Shown: positions 16,756 through 25,237 of the stretch, piece by piece
How positions within the stretch are numbered: the first letter of the stretch is position 1
Layout of the letters: every line of letters starts with the position of its first letter
Assembly (NCBI GenBank): GCA_001796335.1
Contig: MGMF01000023.1
Location: forward strand, 145,849 to 209,848
Source of the DNA: Chloroflexi bacterium GWB2_49_20
Lineage (GTDB): Bacteria; Chloroflexota; Anaerolineae; Anaerolineales; Villigracilaceae
Direction of reading: 5' to 3'
DNA length: 64,000 nt
The notes under the pieces: model-generated
The model's input: only the letters and a program-made list of their open reading frames with translations
What the model was told of the DNA's origin: nothing
Database searches by the model: none
Program-made: the position numbers and the translations under genes

Positions 16756-18681
16756 TCATTCAACTGAAGGATCAGGCTCTTTTCCAGCAGAAGAGCTGGT
16801 GAGCGCAGCTTCAATGATTTGCTCCAGGCGTGTCACCATACTGGCGGGATCAGGATGCAGCCCTTCCACCAGCAAAGCACTTTCATAAATTTGGTCAATG
16901 ATCGCTTTCTGTAACTCAGATCCGCCCTCCAAAGAAAGTAGATTTTTTAATATGATGTGCGCAGGATTAAGTTCAAGTATCTTCTTTGGAATGGTGTAAT
17001 CTTTTTCCAAATATTTATACACACGTTGCATTTCCGGGTTAATACTCCCTTCCGGGTCTACCAGGCGGGCAACGGATTGTGTAAGTCTTTTTGTACTGCG
17101 CACATCTGAAACCTTCTCGCCCAATTGGGTTTTGAAGATTTCGATCAAATGATCCAATTCCGTATCAGGGATGGGATCATTTATGACAGGTTTGGATTCG
17201 GGTGGTTCAGGCAGATCAGCTTTCTCGACAGCCGCATTCTTCAGTTCGAAGTCTTTATATTTACTCAAGCCCATCAACATAAATGAATCCATCGGTTCTG
17301 TCAGAAGCAAGACTTCCACAAGCCGACTGCTGAAGTAATCCAGGTGTGGGCTGCGCAATACTGATTTTGGATCATCCCCGACAATATAATAGATCATCTT
17401 TTGTTCCGGCTGCATACGCTGAATGTAATCCTCCAGGGAAGACCATTCACCTGCATGTGCGCTGGTCCGAAACCGCAGCAAGGGTTGCAATTGTTCTGCT
17501 TCAGGCTGGTTGGAAGCTATCCCTTGCTTGAGGAATACTCCAAATTCCTGCCAAAAAGATAGATATTTTTCAGCATCTTTGCGGGCAAGTTCTTCCAGGT
17601 CCTTTAACACTTGGCTGGTTAGTATCTTCTTTAGCCGTGCCATCATACCGGTCGCCTGGATTGTTTCGCGCGATACATTTAAAGGCAGATCTTCTGAATC
17701 CACAACTCCCTGTACAAACCGCAGGTACTCGGGCAACAAGTCTTTCGAATACTCATCGATCAGGATATTCTTTGAATACAGCTTGAGACCATCTTGCTTG
17801 CGAATGGAAAACATGCCACGGTCAACCTTCGCTGGCACAAATAACAACGCATAGACCTGCATGGGAGCATCCGTTGCCAGCTGGATATGAAAAAGCGGGT
17901 CTTCAAAATCCAGAGTTAACTGGCGGTAGAAATCCTTGTATTGCTCCTCGGTGATATCCTGTTTGGGCGTTCTCCATATGGAAGTTTGTTTATTGACCTG
18001 TTGTTTTTCATCTCCAAGATAGATCGAAAAGCCTACATAATCTGAGTGTTTTCGAATGATCTCCTTCAAACGGAATTCTTCGAGGAATTCCAAAGCATCC
18101 TCTTTGAGCTTGATCTCGACTTTGGTCCCCCGGTCATTTTTTTCTGCCGGAGCCACTTGAAAATCATCTTCTCCGACTGCATACCAACTGGTACCTTCAG
18201 CGTCCAATCTATAGGAGCGTGAAGTTACCCGCACCCACTCCGCCACCATGAAAACGGAATAAAAACCTACACCGAATTGCCCAATAACCTGTAACAAGTT
18301 GTTTTCATTACCATTTGGAGCTTCGCTGGCAGTTTTAATAAATTCGCGCGCCCCGGACTGGGCGATTGTCCCCAGATTCTCTATGATCTCATCCCGGGTC
18401 ATACCGATCCCAGTATCTACCAGGGTGATCATCTTGTTTTCTTTATCGATTGAAATGTGAATACTCAACTCGGCGTCCGGGTCAAGTACCTCCCGATTGG
18501 TCAGTAATTCAAATCGAATTCGATTAAGTGCGTCTGATGCATTTGATATTAATTCTCTTAAAAAGACATCCCGATCTTTATACAGGCTGTGGATCAGGAT
18601 ATTCAATAATTGTTTGGTTTCCGCCTTAAATGTAAACGATTCAGGCACAATTGGTTGTGGGTTAGCTTTATTTTTAGTCAT
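16756..18681 (-). CDS. htpG: molecular chaperone HtpG (Hsp90)
   Basis: 641 residues, normal for bacterial Hsp90. The GHKL ATPase is clear: ISNASDALNRIRFE near residue 45, DTGIGMTRDEII, and the lid/Gly block GQFGVGFYSVFMV. The middle domain has NVSRETIQ with the catalytic Arg region, and a C-terminal dimerisation domain is present. HtpG refolds client proteins in the cytoplasm as an ATP-driven clamp. AGGAGG lies 5 bases before the ATG. The upstream region carries no CIRCE element; a short GAGAA-AG-TTCTC dyad lies about 70 bases upstream on the minus strand. Confidence 0.97.
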   Translation of the reverse strand: MTKNKANPQPIVPESFTFKAETKQLLNILIHSLYKDRDVFLRELISNASDALNRIRFELLTNREVLDPDAELSIHISIDKENKMITLVDTGIGMTRDEIIENLGTIAQSGAREFIKTASEAPNGNENNLLQVIGQFGVGFYSVFMVAEWVRVTSRSYRLDAEGTSWYAVGEDDFQVAPAEKNDRGTKVEIKLKEDALEFLEEFRLKEIIRKHSDYVGFSIYLGDEKQQVNKQTSIWRTPKQDITEEQYKDFYRQLTLDFEDPLFHIQLATDAPMQVYALLFVPAKVDRGMFSIRKQDGLKLYSKNILIDEYSKDLLPEYLRFVQGVVDSEDLPLNVSRETIQATGMMARLKKILTSQVLKDLEELARKDAEKYLSFWQEFGVFLKQGIASNQPEAEQLQPLLRFRTSAHAGEWSSLEDYIQRMQPEQKMIYYIVGDDPKSVLRSPHLDYFSSRLVEVLLLTEPMDSFMLMGLSKYKDFELKNAAVEKADLPEPPESKPVINDPIPDTELDHLIEIFKTQLGEKVSDVRSTKRLTQSVARLVDPEGSINPEMQRVYKYLEKDYTIPKKILELNPAHIILKNLLSLEGGSELQKAIIDQIYESALLVEGLHPDPASMVTRLEQIIEAALTSSSAGKEPDPSVE

Positions 18682-18967
18682 ACTAGCCTCCTGGGAAATG
18701 GAAATAACTTCATGACCATCCTGAACATATACGAGAACTTTCTCACAGAATGGTAGAACAAAGGATTTTACTATATCATGCCACTAATTATAAACACACT
18801 TGTCGATATTTCAGAGTGGATTGCCCACCATTGGATAAATAACCACTGGTTTCCAATACAGGTGAGTCTCTACCAGACTGAATGTTATCTTCTTTTATAA
18901 CACCTATAGTTTGTGAAATATTACATTAATAACCTTTTCCTTATGAACGCTGTGGATAAATGACACA
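18682..18967. other. AT-rich divergent intergenic region
   Basis: The region separates htpG (minus) from the leader-peptide unit (plus) and must contain the htpG promoter. A single perfect DnaA-box sequence (TGTGGATAA, 18951-18959) is present but alone. I see no gene. Confidence 0.5.
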
Positions 18968-18997
18968 TTGACAGGAACTGGCTTGAGGGTTTAGAAT
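18968..18997 (+). promoter_or_regulatory. sigma-70-type promoter of small-protein unit
   Basis: TTGACA at 18968-18973 and TAGAAT at 18992-18997 with an 18-base spacer. Predicted start near 19004, about 16 bases before the leader ORF. It is the best consensus promoter I found in the window. Confidence 0.75.
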
Positions 18998-19019
18998 CCA
19001 GCTATATTGAGGATAAACG

Positions 19020-19100
19020 ATGATAAATATCTTATTAGAAGAACCTGACCCATACCCATTGCCTACATCCGTGACAAACAGATGCCAGGAGAGCAGCTAG
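19020..19100 (+). CDS. putative 26-residue leader peptide
   Basis: An ATG at 19020 with GAGGA six bases upstream opens a 26-codon frame (MINILLEEPDPYPLPTS...) that stops at 19098-19100. Two adjacent Leu TTA codons and four Pro codons lie in its first half. It sits between a strong promoter and a strong terminator placed before the next ribosome site, the geometry of translation-coupled attenuation. No protein function is claimed; being real depends on conservation that I cannot test. Confidence 0.5.
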   Translation: MINILLEEPDPYPLPTSVTNRCQESS

Positions 19101-19128
19101 CCTGAATAATATTCATGCGGTCTGACTT

Positions 19129-19165
19129 ATGCCCCTGCGTCTGTGTTGCGCGGGGGCATTTTTTT
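19129..19165 (+). terminator. terminator/attenuator ahead of the small-protein genes
   Basis: A 12-bp stem (19129-19140 with 19148-19159, core ATGCCCC/GGGGCAT, two G-T pairs), a 7-base loop and a run of seven T. It ends 16 bases before the ATG of the next gene, inside the same transcript as the leader ORF, so it would have to be bypassed for the downstream genes to be expressed. Confidence 0.85.
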
Positions 19166-19180
19166 CACAAGGAGATACGT

Positions 19181-19393
19181 ATGAATAACCAACTTCAATT
19201 ACCATGGGTTCAACCCTGCCGGGAAATTATTCCAACTTCCAAAGCAAGGCAACTGATCGCCCTTCAAAAATGGATTCAACAAGTAAGCTGCCAGATCACC
19301 AAACTTGACCATTTCGCCCAATCATTAAGTGCTGCTGTCGAAAACCCAAATAATAGCTCTCAACAGGCTATAAGCCGAAATATTCTCCGCTAA
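19181..19393 (+). CDS. small hypothetical protein, 70 residues
   Basis: The start at 19181 is set by AAGGAG ending 7 bases upstream; a longer in-frame start at 19115 would read through the terminator stem. The protein is soluble-looking, with PWVQPCREIIP near the start and a helical middle (residues about 20-50, SKARQLIALQKWIQQVSCQ) that could be an amphipathic helix pair, and an Asn/Ser-rich tail. No domain recognised. It is followed by a second small gene with its own strong ribosome site. Function unknown; regulation by the attenuator upstream is inferred. Confidence 0.65.
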   Translation: MNNQLQLPWVQPCREIIPTSKARQLIALQKWIQQVSCQITKLDHFAQSLSAAVENPNNSSQQAISRNILR

Positions 19394-19429
19394 AATAAAT
19401 GTTTCCGAAATGTAAGTAAGGAGTTTGAT

Positions 19430-19564
19430 ATGTTCACCATAATCGTAGTTTTTTTTGTTGCCAGCCTTTTACTTGGGCTGTGCATCACCCAACAGGAAGC
19501 CACCGATCGAGAGATGCGTTTCCTTATAAAATATCATGATCTTTTCAATGACTCAACACACTAA
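19430..19564 (+). CDS. small single-helix membrane protein, 44 residues
   Basis: ATG at 19430 with AAGGAG seven bases upstream. The first 18 residues (MFTIIVVFFVASLLLGL...) form one membrane helix, followed by a charged 25-residue tail (TDREMRFLIKYHD...). This looks like a bitopic small protein with the tail in the cytoplasm or outside; the positive residues do not decide it. It shares a transcript with the 70-residue gene and ends 41 bases before a terminator. No family recognised. Confidence 0.6.
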   Translation: MFTIIVVFFVASLLLGLCITQQEATDREMRFLIKYHDLFNDSTH

Positions 19565-19605
19565 TTGCATCCTTAAAATTAAATCGTTCAGCCTCAAATC
19601 TGATA

Positions 19606-19645
19606 AAACCCGTCGTCCCTAAAGACAGCGGGTTTTTATTTTTTT
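19606..19645 (+). terminator. terminator of the small-protein unit
   Basis: AAACCCG (19606-19612) pairs with CGGGTTT (19629-19635); an inner GTC/GAC pair closes the loop and a T-rich run follows. Confidence 0.9.
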
Positions 19646-19684
19646 CTTCATAGGTCATCATATCCTTCCGATATTCAAGGCAGT

Positions 19685-19690
19685 TATAAT
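19685..19690 (+). promoter_or_regulatory. TATAAT -10 element for leaderless phosphoesterase mRNA
   Basis: A perfect TATAAT ends six bases before the ATG at 19697. Transcription starting 7 bases after it would begin at the start codon, giving a leaderless mRNA. No ribosome site is present. The -35 region is weak. Confidence 0.6.
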
Positions 19691-19696
19691 AACCTA

Positions 19697-20668
19697 ATGC
19701 GAACCAATTTCAAAGCATTGATCCTGGTAGCGTTCATGGTTGGGCAGTCTGCTTGCAGCACTGCAATTTCCCCTACAGAACTTGCTTCACCAAGCCCCAC
19801 CCAACCAATTCTACCTAAGACACCGACACCCACTTCTTATCAAACCCACGAACCCTCCCGACCTGCTCCCACACCCAATCAGACCTTACGATTCGCAGTA
19901 ATTGGAGATTATGGCGAAGACAATGCAACGGAAAATGATGTCAGTCAAATGATATTAAGCTGGGAACCTGACCTGATCATAACCACCGGGGACAACAATT
20001 ATCCGGTTGGCGCTGCGGATACAATCGATCAGACCATCGGTCGATATTTCCACACCTTTATCTCCCCTTATTCTGGAATTTATGGCGAAGGCGCACTTGA
20101 AAACCGTTTCTTTCCCAGCCTGGGTAATCACGATTGGATCACTAAACAGGCACAGCCTTATTTGGATTACTTCAAGCTTCCCGGAAATGAACGTTACTAC
20201 CAGTTCAGGCGCGGCCCGGTGGCATTTTTTGTTTTGGACAGCGATGCACACGAACCGGATGGTGTCAACCAGAGTTCTGTGCAGGCAGAGTGGCTTAAAA
20301 AGCAGTTAACTTTATCCACAGCACCCTGGAATGTCATTTATTTCCACCATCCACCATTTTCATCTGCATATCATGGGTCCACTACCTGGATGCGCTGGAC
20401 ATTCAAGGAATGGGGTGCAGATCTGGTTCTTTCGGGTCATGACCACGTCTACGAACGCCTGCAGATCGACAACCTTACTTATATTGTCAACGGCCTTGGT
20501 GGAGGCAGTATCTATGATTTTTTTCTTCCTTTGCCTGGCAGTGTTGTGCGTTACAACCAGGATTATGGAGCCATGCTGATGGAGGCAGACGTTGATACCC
20601 TCAGGCTACAATTTATTAACCGCCTCGGCGATGTGATTGACAATGCCACAATATTATCCAACCCTTGA
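19697..20668 (+). CDS. calcineurin-like phosphoesterase, predicted lipoprotein
   Basis: 323 residues. The N-terminal signal ends in GQSAC, a lipobox with Cys20, and is followed by a Pro/Thr-rich linker to about residue 65. The metallophosphatase motifs are complete: IGDYG, TTGDNNYP, GNHDW, FHHPPFS and GHDHVYER, in the order of the purple acid phosphatase branch. It would hydrolyse phosphate esters outside the cell on a two-metal site. It is preceded by a TATAAT box at leaderless distance and by the terminator of the small-protein unit, so it is its own transcript. Confidence 0.92.
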   Translation: MRTNFKALILVAFMVGQSACSTAISPTELASPSPTQPILPKTPTPTSYQTHEPSRPAPTPNQTLRFAVIGDYGEDNATENDVSQMILSWEPDLIITTGDNNYPVGAADTIDQTIGRYFHTFISPYSGIYGEGALENRFFPSLGNHDWITKQAQPYLDYFKLPGNERYYQFRRGPVAFFVLDSDAHEPDGVNQSSVQAEWLKKQLTLSTAPWNVIYFHHPPFSSAYHGSTTWMRWTFKEWGADLVLSGHDHVYERLQIDNLTYIVNGLGGGSIYDFFLPLPGSVVRYNQDYGAMLMEADVDTLRLQFINRLGDVIDNATILSNP

Positions 20669-20770
20669 GCCAGCTTGTATTTGATAAATTACCCGCACAA
20701 CAATGCTCTATGGTATATTTGCAATTAAAGTACTCTATTTCACTTATCAATAGTTATAAGGGCAAGCAAT

Positions 20771-21733
20771 ATGACTTCGAAAAATACCCGCAACCCTGGA
20801 ATGCCACTTAATTTGGATTGGGTCCTGAGGGCGCACATTAACCGCAGTGCAGTGGAGCGACGTGTTGCAACCATTCCCACCCGTCGAACCGTTAAGAAGG
20901 AGTGGCAAGCCGCCTGGCTTTTGCGTGCCATCACTTGCATGGACCTAACCACCCTTTCGGGCGATGACACCCCGGGACGCGTCCGGCGCTTGTGTGCCAA
21001 AGCCAGGCAACCCGTCCGGCCAGATATGCTGGGGAAATTGGGTTTTCCAAATCAGGATGTGACTGTGGGCGCAGTCTGCGTGTACCCCAGTCGCGTCAAA
21101 GATGCGGTTGAAGCGCTTAAGGGCAGCAATATACCTGTTGCCTCCGTCGCTGCCGGTTTCCCAGCCGGTCAGACTCCGCTGCCGCAGCGTATTGCCGAGA
21201 TCGAACAGGCCATTGAATCTGGTGCCAGGGAGATCGATATCGTGATCACCCGCACCCATGTTCTCACTGGAGATTGGCAATCCCTTTACGATGAGATCTG
21301 CCAATTCCGAAAAACCTGCGGAGATGCTGCCCATATGAAAACCATCCTGGCAACCGGTGATCTGGGTACCCTCACCCAAATCTATCAGGCCAGTTTGGTG
21401 GTAATGATGGCTGGTTCAGATTTCATAAAAACTTCCACAGGCAAGGAAGAAGTGAATGCCACCCTGGAATTTGGATTGGTAATGACCCGAGCCATCCGGG
21501 AATATCATGAAATTACCGGTTTCAAGGTTGGTTTCAAACCGGCTGGCGGCATCAGTAAAGCCAAACAGGCACTTGCCTGGCAAGCTTTGATGAAAGAAGA
21601 ACTTGGCGACGATTGGCTCATGCCTGGCTTATTCCGCATCGGAGCCAGCAGCCTGCTAACCGATCTGGAACGGCAACTGTACCATTTCATCACTGGTCAT
21701 TATGCCGCGCGCCATCATATGCCAATGGGATAA
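20771..21733 (+). CDS. deoC: deoxyribose-phosphate aldolase
   Basis: 320 residues, with about 60 extra N-terminal residues compared with the short bacterial form. The Schiff-base Lys220 is in DFIKTSTGKE, the proton-relay Lys is in GFKPAGG, and the conserved Asp is in EIDIVI. The enzyme splits 2-deoxyribose 5-phosphate into acetaldehyde and glyceraldehyde 3-phosphate. The next gene, 27 bases on, is an aldehyde dehydrogenase, which could remove the acetaldehyde. The length and the pairing with that gene resemble the eukaryote-like DeoC/ALDH16 pairing. Confidence 0.95.
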   Translation: MTSKNTRNPGMPLNLDWVLRAHINRSAVERRVATIPTRRTVKKEWQAAWLLRAITCMDLTTLSGDDTPGRVRRLCAKARQPVRPDMLGKLGFPNQDVTVGAVCVYPSRVKDAVEALKGSNIPVASVAAGFPAGQTPLPQRIAEIEQAIESGAREIDIVITRTHVLTGDWQSLYDEICQFRKTCGDAAHMKTILATGDLGTLTQIYQASLVVMMAGSDFIKTSTGKEEVNATLEFGLVMTRAIREYHEITGFKVGFKPAGGISKAKQALAWQALMKEELGDDWLMPGLFRIGASSLLTDLERQLYHFITGHYAARHHMPMG

Positions 21734-21760
21734 GCCTCCCGGCTTAATCTGGAGTATCAG

Positions 21761-24211
21761 ATGAACACACTTAAAGAGGTTTTCAAAAATATGGAATATG
21801 GTCCTGCACCCGAATCCGCAGCTGCAGTGAACGCATGGCTGGACGAGCATGATCGTCGATTTGGCCTGTTAATTAACAATCAATGGGTGCATCCACCAAA
21901 GGCTAAAACTTACACGACGTTCAATCCTGCTACTGGTGAAATCCTGGCTGAAACCACCCAGGCCGGACAGACAGAAGTGAACCAGGCTGTCGAGGCCGCA
22001 CGCCAGGCATTTACCAGTTGGAGCAAGACTCCCGGGTGGGTACGCGCCCGCCATATGTATGCAATTGCACGCAATATCCAGAAACATGCCCGTCTTCTGG
22101 CAGTGCTCGAATCCATGGATAATGGGAAACCCATCCGTGAATCTCGCGATATCGATGTACCCTTGTTGGCGCGCCATTTTTATTATTATGCCGGCTGGGC
22201 TCAACTCATGGAAACGGAGCTGCGTGAATACCAACCCGTTGGAGTGGTTGGTCAGATCATTCCCTGGAATTTTCCGTTGCTGATGCTTGCCTGGAAGATT
22301 GCCCCTGCCATTGCCATGGGGAATACGATTGTACTGAAACCTGCTTCGTATACCCGCTTGAGCGCCCTGCTCTTTGCCGAGATCGTTGTGGAATCCGGGC
22401 TGCCTGCCGGTGTTGTGAACGTCATTACGGGGAGCAGCCAGGCTGGATCCATGATCGTCACTCACCCCGATGTGGATAAAATCGCCTTCACCGGCTCCAC
22501 AGATGTGGGACGAACTCTGCGTCACCAGACTGCTGGTTCAGGAAAGAAATTATCTTTGGAGTTGGGTGGCAAATCACCCTTTGTTGTCTTCGATGATGCC
22601 GATCTGGATGGGGCTATTGAAGGGGTGATTGATGCCATCTGGTTCAACCAGGGGCAGGTTTGCTGTGCCGGATCACGTCTATTGGTACAGGAAAACATTG
22701 CTGAAATATTTATTGCCAAGCTCAAAACGCGTATGGAACACATGCGTGTGGGTGACCCGCTTGATAAATGCATTGATATGGGGGCAATTGTAGATCAATC
22801 CCAATGGGATACCGTTGACTATTGGGTCAAGATGGGTGTTAGCGAAGGCGGGGATCTATTCCAGCCGGATATTTCTTTGCCATCCAAAGGCCTGTTCTAC
22901 AAACCCACTTTGATCTCCGGTTTGGAAGCCTCGGCAGCCACGGTCCAGGAAGAGATCTTTGGACCTGTACTGGTCTCCCTTACTTTCCGTACACCATCAG
23001 AAGCGATTGCCCTGGCCAACAACACCCGCTACGGCCTGGCAGCCAGTGTTTGGAGTGAGAACATCAATCTAGCCCTGGATGTTGCCAGCAAAATAAAAGC
23101 CGGATCGGTCTGGGTTAATAGCACAAATCTCTTCGACGGAGCGGCTGGTTTTGGAGGTTACCGGGAGTCTGGATATGGAAGGGAAGGAGGCCGGGAAGGT
23201 TTGTTTGAATACCTGCGCCCCTCCTGGCAGGCGCGTCCACGCTCCACTTACCAACCTCCTGCTGCAGACCAACCTGCACCCAAATGGGGGGAACACATTC
23301 CAGAACATCCGTCGATGGCTCCCCATCCATCCGGAAACGGAAGAAACCTCCCACATATTGATCGTACCCCAAAAATGTACGTCGCTGGAAAACAGGTTCG
23401 ACCGGATGGCAATTACACCTGTGCCATTCATGACTCGAAGGGAAACTTGATCGGCCAGGTGGGGGATGGAAACCGCAAAGATATCCGCGAGGCTGTTGAA
23501 GCTGCCCACGCGGCTCATACCGCCAAACCTGGTTGGGCTATGCGTCATGGCTACAACCGCTCTCAAATTTTATATTTTTTGGCAGAAAATCTGGATGCCC
23601 GTAACCTGGAATTCGTCACTCGCATCATCAGCATGACAGGCTGTACAAAAAACGCTGCCCAGGCTGAAGTGGATGCCTCCATACAACGACTATTCACATA
23701 TGCTGCCTGGGCAGATAAATACGGCGGCAGTGTTCAGGAAACCACCCTGCGCGGTATTACAGTAGCCGTCAATGAACCAGTTGGCGTGATCGGGATCGCA
23801 TGCCCGGATGATTTTCCCCTGCTTGGTATTGTGTCCTTGATGGCGCCTGCCATCGCGCGTGGCAATACAGTTGTCATAATTCCCAGCCAAAAATATCCTC
23901 TCAGTGCCACTGACCTTTACCAGGTGCTGGATACTTCAGATGTCCCCCCGGGTGTTGTCAATATTGTCACTGGTGACCGGGATCACCTGACCAAGACCCT
24001 GGTTCAGCATGAGGATGTCGATTCAGTCTGGTTCTTCGGGAGTGCTGAGGGCAGTTTCCAGGTGGAATATGAGTCTGCGGCTAACATGAAACGGACCTGG
24101 GTGGGTTATGGCTTGCAACGCAATTGGCTAAGCCGGGAACAGGGTGAAGGGCATGAATTTCTACACGAAGCCACCCAGGTAAAAAACATCTGGGTGCCGA
24201 CTGGCGAGTAA
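21761..24211 (+). CDS. two-domain aldehyde dehydrogenase, ALDH16-like
   Basis: 816 residues, almost twice the normal ALDH length. The first domain (about 40-495) is complete: NAD loop FTGSTDVG, general base Glu267 in LELGGKSP, and catalytic Cys301/302 in NQGQVCCAG. After a Pro-rich linker (about 500-545) a second ALDH-like domain follows with VGVIGIACPDDFPLL and a Rossmann core, but it lacks the GQ-x-C block. This matches the ALDH16 architecture. It is likely co-transcribed with deoC, so acetaldehyde from deoxyribose breakdown is a reasonable substrate. Confidence 0.93.
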   Translation: MNTLKEVFKNMEYGPAPESAAAVNAWLDEHDRRFGLLINNQWVHPPKAKTYTTFNPATGEILAETTQAGQTEVNQAVEAARQAFTSWSKTPGWVRARHMYAIARNIQKHARLLAVLESMDNGKPIRESRDIDVPLLARHFYYYAGWAQLMETELREYQPVGVVGQIIPWNFPLLMLAWKIAPAIAMGNTIVLKPASYTRLSALLFAEIVVESGLPAGVVNVITGSSQAGSMIVTHPDVDKIAFTGSTDVGRTLRHQTAGSGKKLSLELGGKSPFVVFDDADLDGAIEGVIDAIWFNQGQVCCAGSRLLVQENIAEIFIAKLKTRMEHMRVGDPLDKCIDMGAIVDQSQWDTVDYWVKMGVSEGGDLFQPDISLPSKGLFYKPTLISGLEASAATVQEEIFGPVLVSLTFRTPSEAIALANNTRYGLAASVWSENINLALDVASKIKAGSVWVNSTNLFDGAAGFGGYRESGYGREGGREGLFEYLRPSWQARPRSTYQPPAADQPAPKWGEHIPEHPSMAPHPSGNGRNLPHIDRTPKMYVAGKQVRPDGNYTCAIHDSKGNLIGQVGDGNRKDIREAVEAAHAAHTAKPGWAMRHGYNRSQILYFLAENLDARNLEFVTRIISMTGCTKNAAQAEVDASIQRLFTYAAWADKYGGSVQETTLRGITVAVNEPVGVIGIACPDDFPLLGIVSLMAPAIARGNTVVIIPSQKYPLSATDLYQVLDTSDVPPGVVNIVTGDRDHLTKTLVQHEDVDSVWFFGSAEGSFQVEYESAANMKRTWVGYGLQRNWLSREQGEGHEFLHEATQVKNIWVPTGE

Positions 24212-24220
24212 TAATTTCCC

Positions 24221-24718
24221 CTAACTATTCTCGAAAACAGGTTTTTCCCTATCGGTGAGGTTTACAACTCGTGCTTGGCTGGCAAGTACCAGGTTATTTG
24301 GTGTGATCATAATCTCTTCACCCCATTGCCCAGTTCCCACACCTAGAATGGGTTCTTTCAACAGGGATGCATCCAAAAAGCTTCTAAAACCCTCGGACTG
24401 CCAGTGAAAAGGAGGGATCGAGCCGATGACATATCCGCATGTCCTGACAACCAGCTCAGGTGAAGCCAGGCGAATATTGCGGGAACCAAGCGCTTTTTTT
24501 AAATATCCTGAAATTGCATTCTGATCACCCCCCAGCATCACCAATACACATTCCCCCGCATCCGTTTCAAAGATCAGGGTCTTAACCATCTGGTGTTCCC
24601 GAAAGCCAAGGGCCCGGGCAACAGAAGCTGCACCTTTTTCTGTTGTATTTGGGAATGAATACTTTCTATAAGGAATTCCCAATTGATCCAGGAATTGATG
24701 GGCTGGGAGAAGGACCAT
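24221..24718 (-). CDS. YbaK/aminoacyl-tRNA deacylase domain protein
   Basis: 165 residues covering a single YbaK/ProRS-editing domain. Family marks include the KTLIFE strand with the conserved Lys, GDQNAISGYLKKALG, and the GYVIGSIPPF turn. Family members deacylate mischarged tRNAs such as Ala- or Cys-tRNA(Pro). Last gene of an S1-dipeptidase-membrane protein-YbaK series on the minus strand, and convergent with the ALDH gene, whose stop is 9 bases away. Which tRNA is edited cannot be told. Confidence 0.9.
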   Translation of the reverse strand: MVLLPAHQFLDQLGIPYRKYSFPNTTEKGAASVARALGFREHQMVKTLIFETDAGECVLVMLGGDQNAISGYLKKALGSRNIRLASPELVVRTCGYVIGSIPPFHWQSEGFRSFLDASLLKEPILGVGTGQWGEEIMITPNNLVLASQARVVNLTDREKPVFENS

Positions 24719-24733
24719 ATCTACTCCACTAAG

Positions 24734-25237
24734 TCATGAGTTGGATGCTTTGCTGGGAGGATCGCTTGAATGCGATCGATGATAGGGGATCATAAGTAAA
24801 AATCCAATTGCAATGGTTGCCTCCCCAATTTGAACCCCCAATGACTGCAAATGGCCAAAAAATGGAACTTCTGGAAGAGTCTGTGTACCCATCCCGAAAA
24901 CATCTGCCATGCCAGAAAAAACCGTGATCACGTATCCCATACTTACCAGGCGCAAACCAATATCAGCAGGGATCGATCGTTGACCTTTGCTCCAAAAGGT
25001 CATCATGCTTATATATCCCCCCAGGGAAATGATCGCTAATCCAACCAAAAAAACGGCAATTTGAATAAAACCGACCACCACACTTCGATCCCATCCAAAC
25101 CATGCGGGTCGTGCTCCTACCAGGAAAATAAATAAACCAACCAGGGTTACAATTAAACCAAACCGAATTCGCCGGATAGAGGTTTTAGTTAAGCCAGGAA
25201 TTGGTCTGGTTGGCGAAAGGCTTTCTTCAGTATTCAC
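24734..25237 (-). CDS. four-helix membrane protein, unknown
   Basis: 167 residues. The GTG at 25237 is chosen because it overlaps the dipeptidase stop as GTGA and has AGGAG upstream; a TTG at 25270 would extend it by 11 residues. Four hydrophobic helices lie at about 27-45, 55-80, 95-115 and 130-150, with short charged ends. No family is recognised. Its coupling to the dipeptidase suggests co-expression but gives no function. Confidence 0.8.
   Translation of the reverse strand: MNTEESLSPTRPIPGLTKTSIRRIRFGLIVTLVGLFIFLVGARPAWFGWDRSVVVGFIQIAVFLVGLAIISLGGYISMMTFWSKGQRSIPADIGLRLVSMGYVITVFSGMADVFGMGTQTLPEVPFFGHLQSLGVQIGEATIAIGFLLMIPYHRSHSSDPPSKASNS

Noticed and set aside
16562..16759. A 65-codon minus-strand frame starting in ATGA overlap with the htpG stop.
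   Set aside because: Irregular amino-acid composition, no domain, no independent ribosome site; the overlap alone is weak support.
17660..17680. A parS-like 16-base dyad (TGTTTCGCGCGATACA) close to the usual parS consensus.
   Set aside because: It lies in the htpG codons for the conserved VSRETIQ segment, has three mismatches, and stands alone; parS sites are usually near-perfect.
18951..20320. Two perfect DnaA-box 9-mers (18951-18959 and 20312-20320).
   Set aside because: They are 1.36 kb apart, one lies inside a coding region, and no AT-rich unwinding element or further boxes cluster with them.
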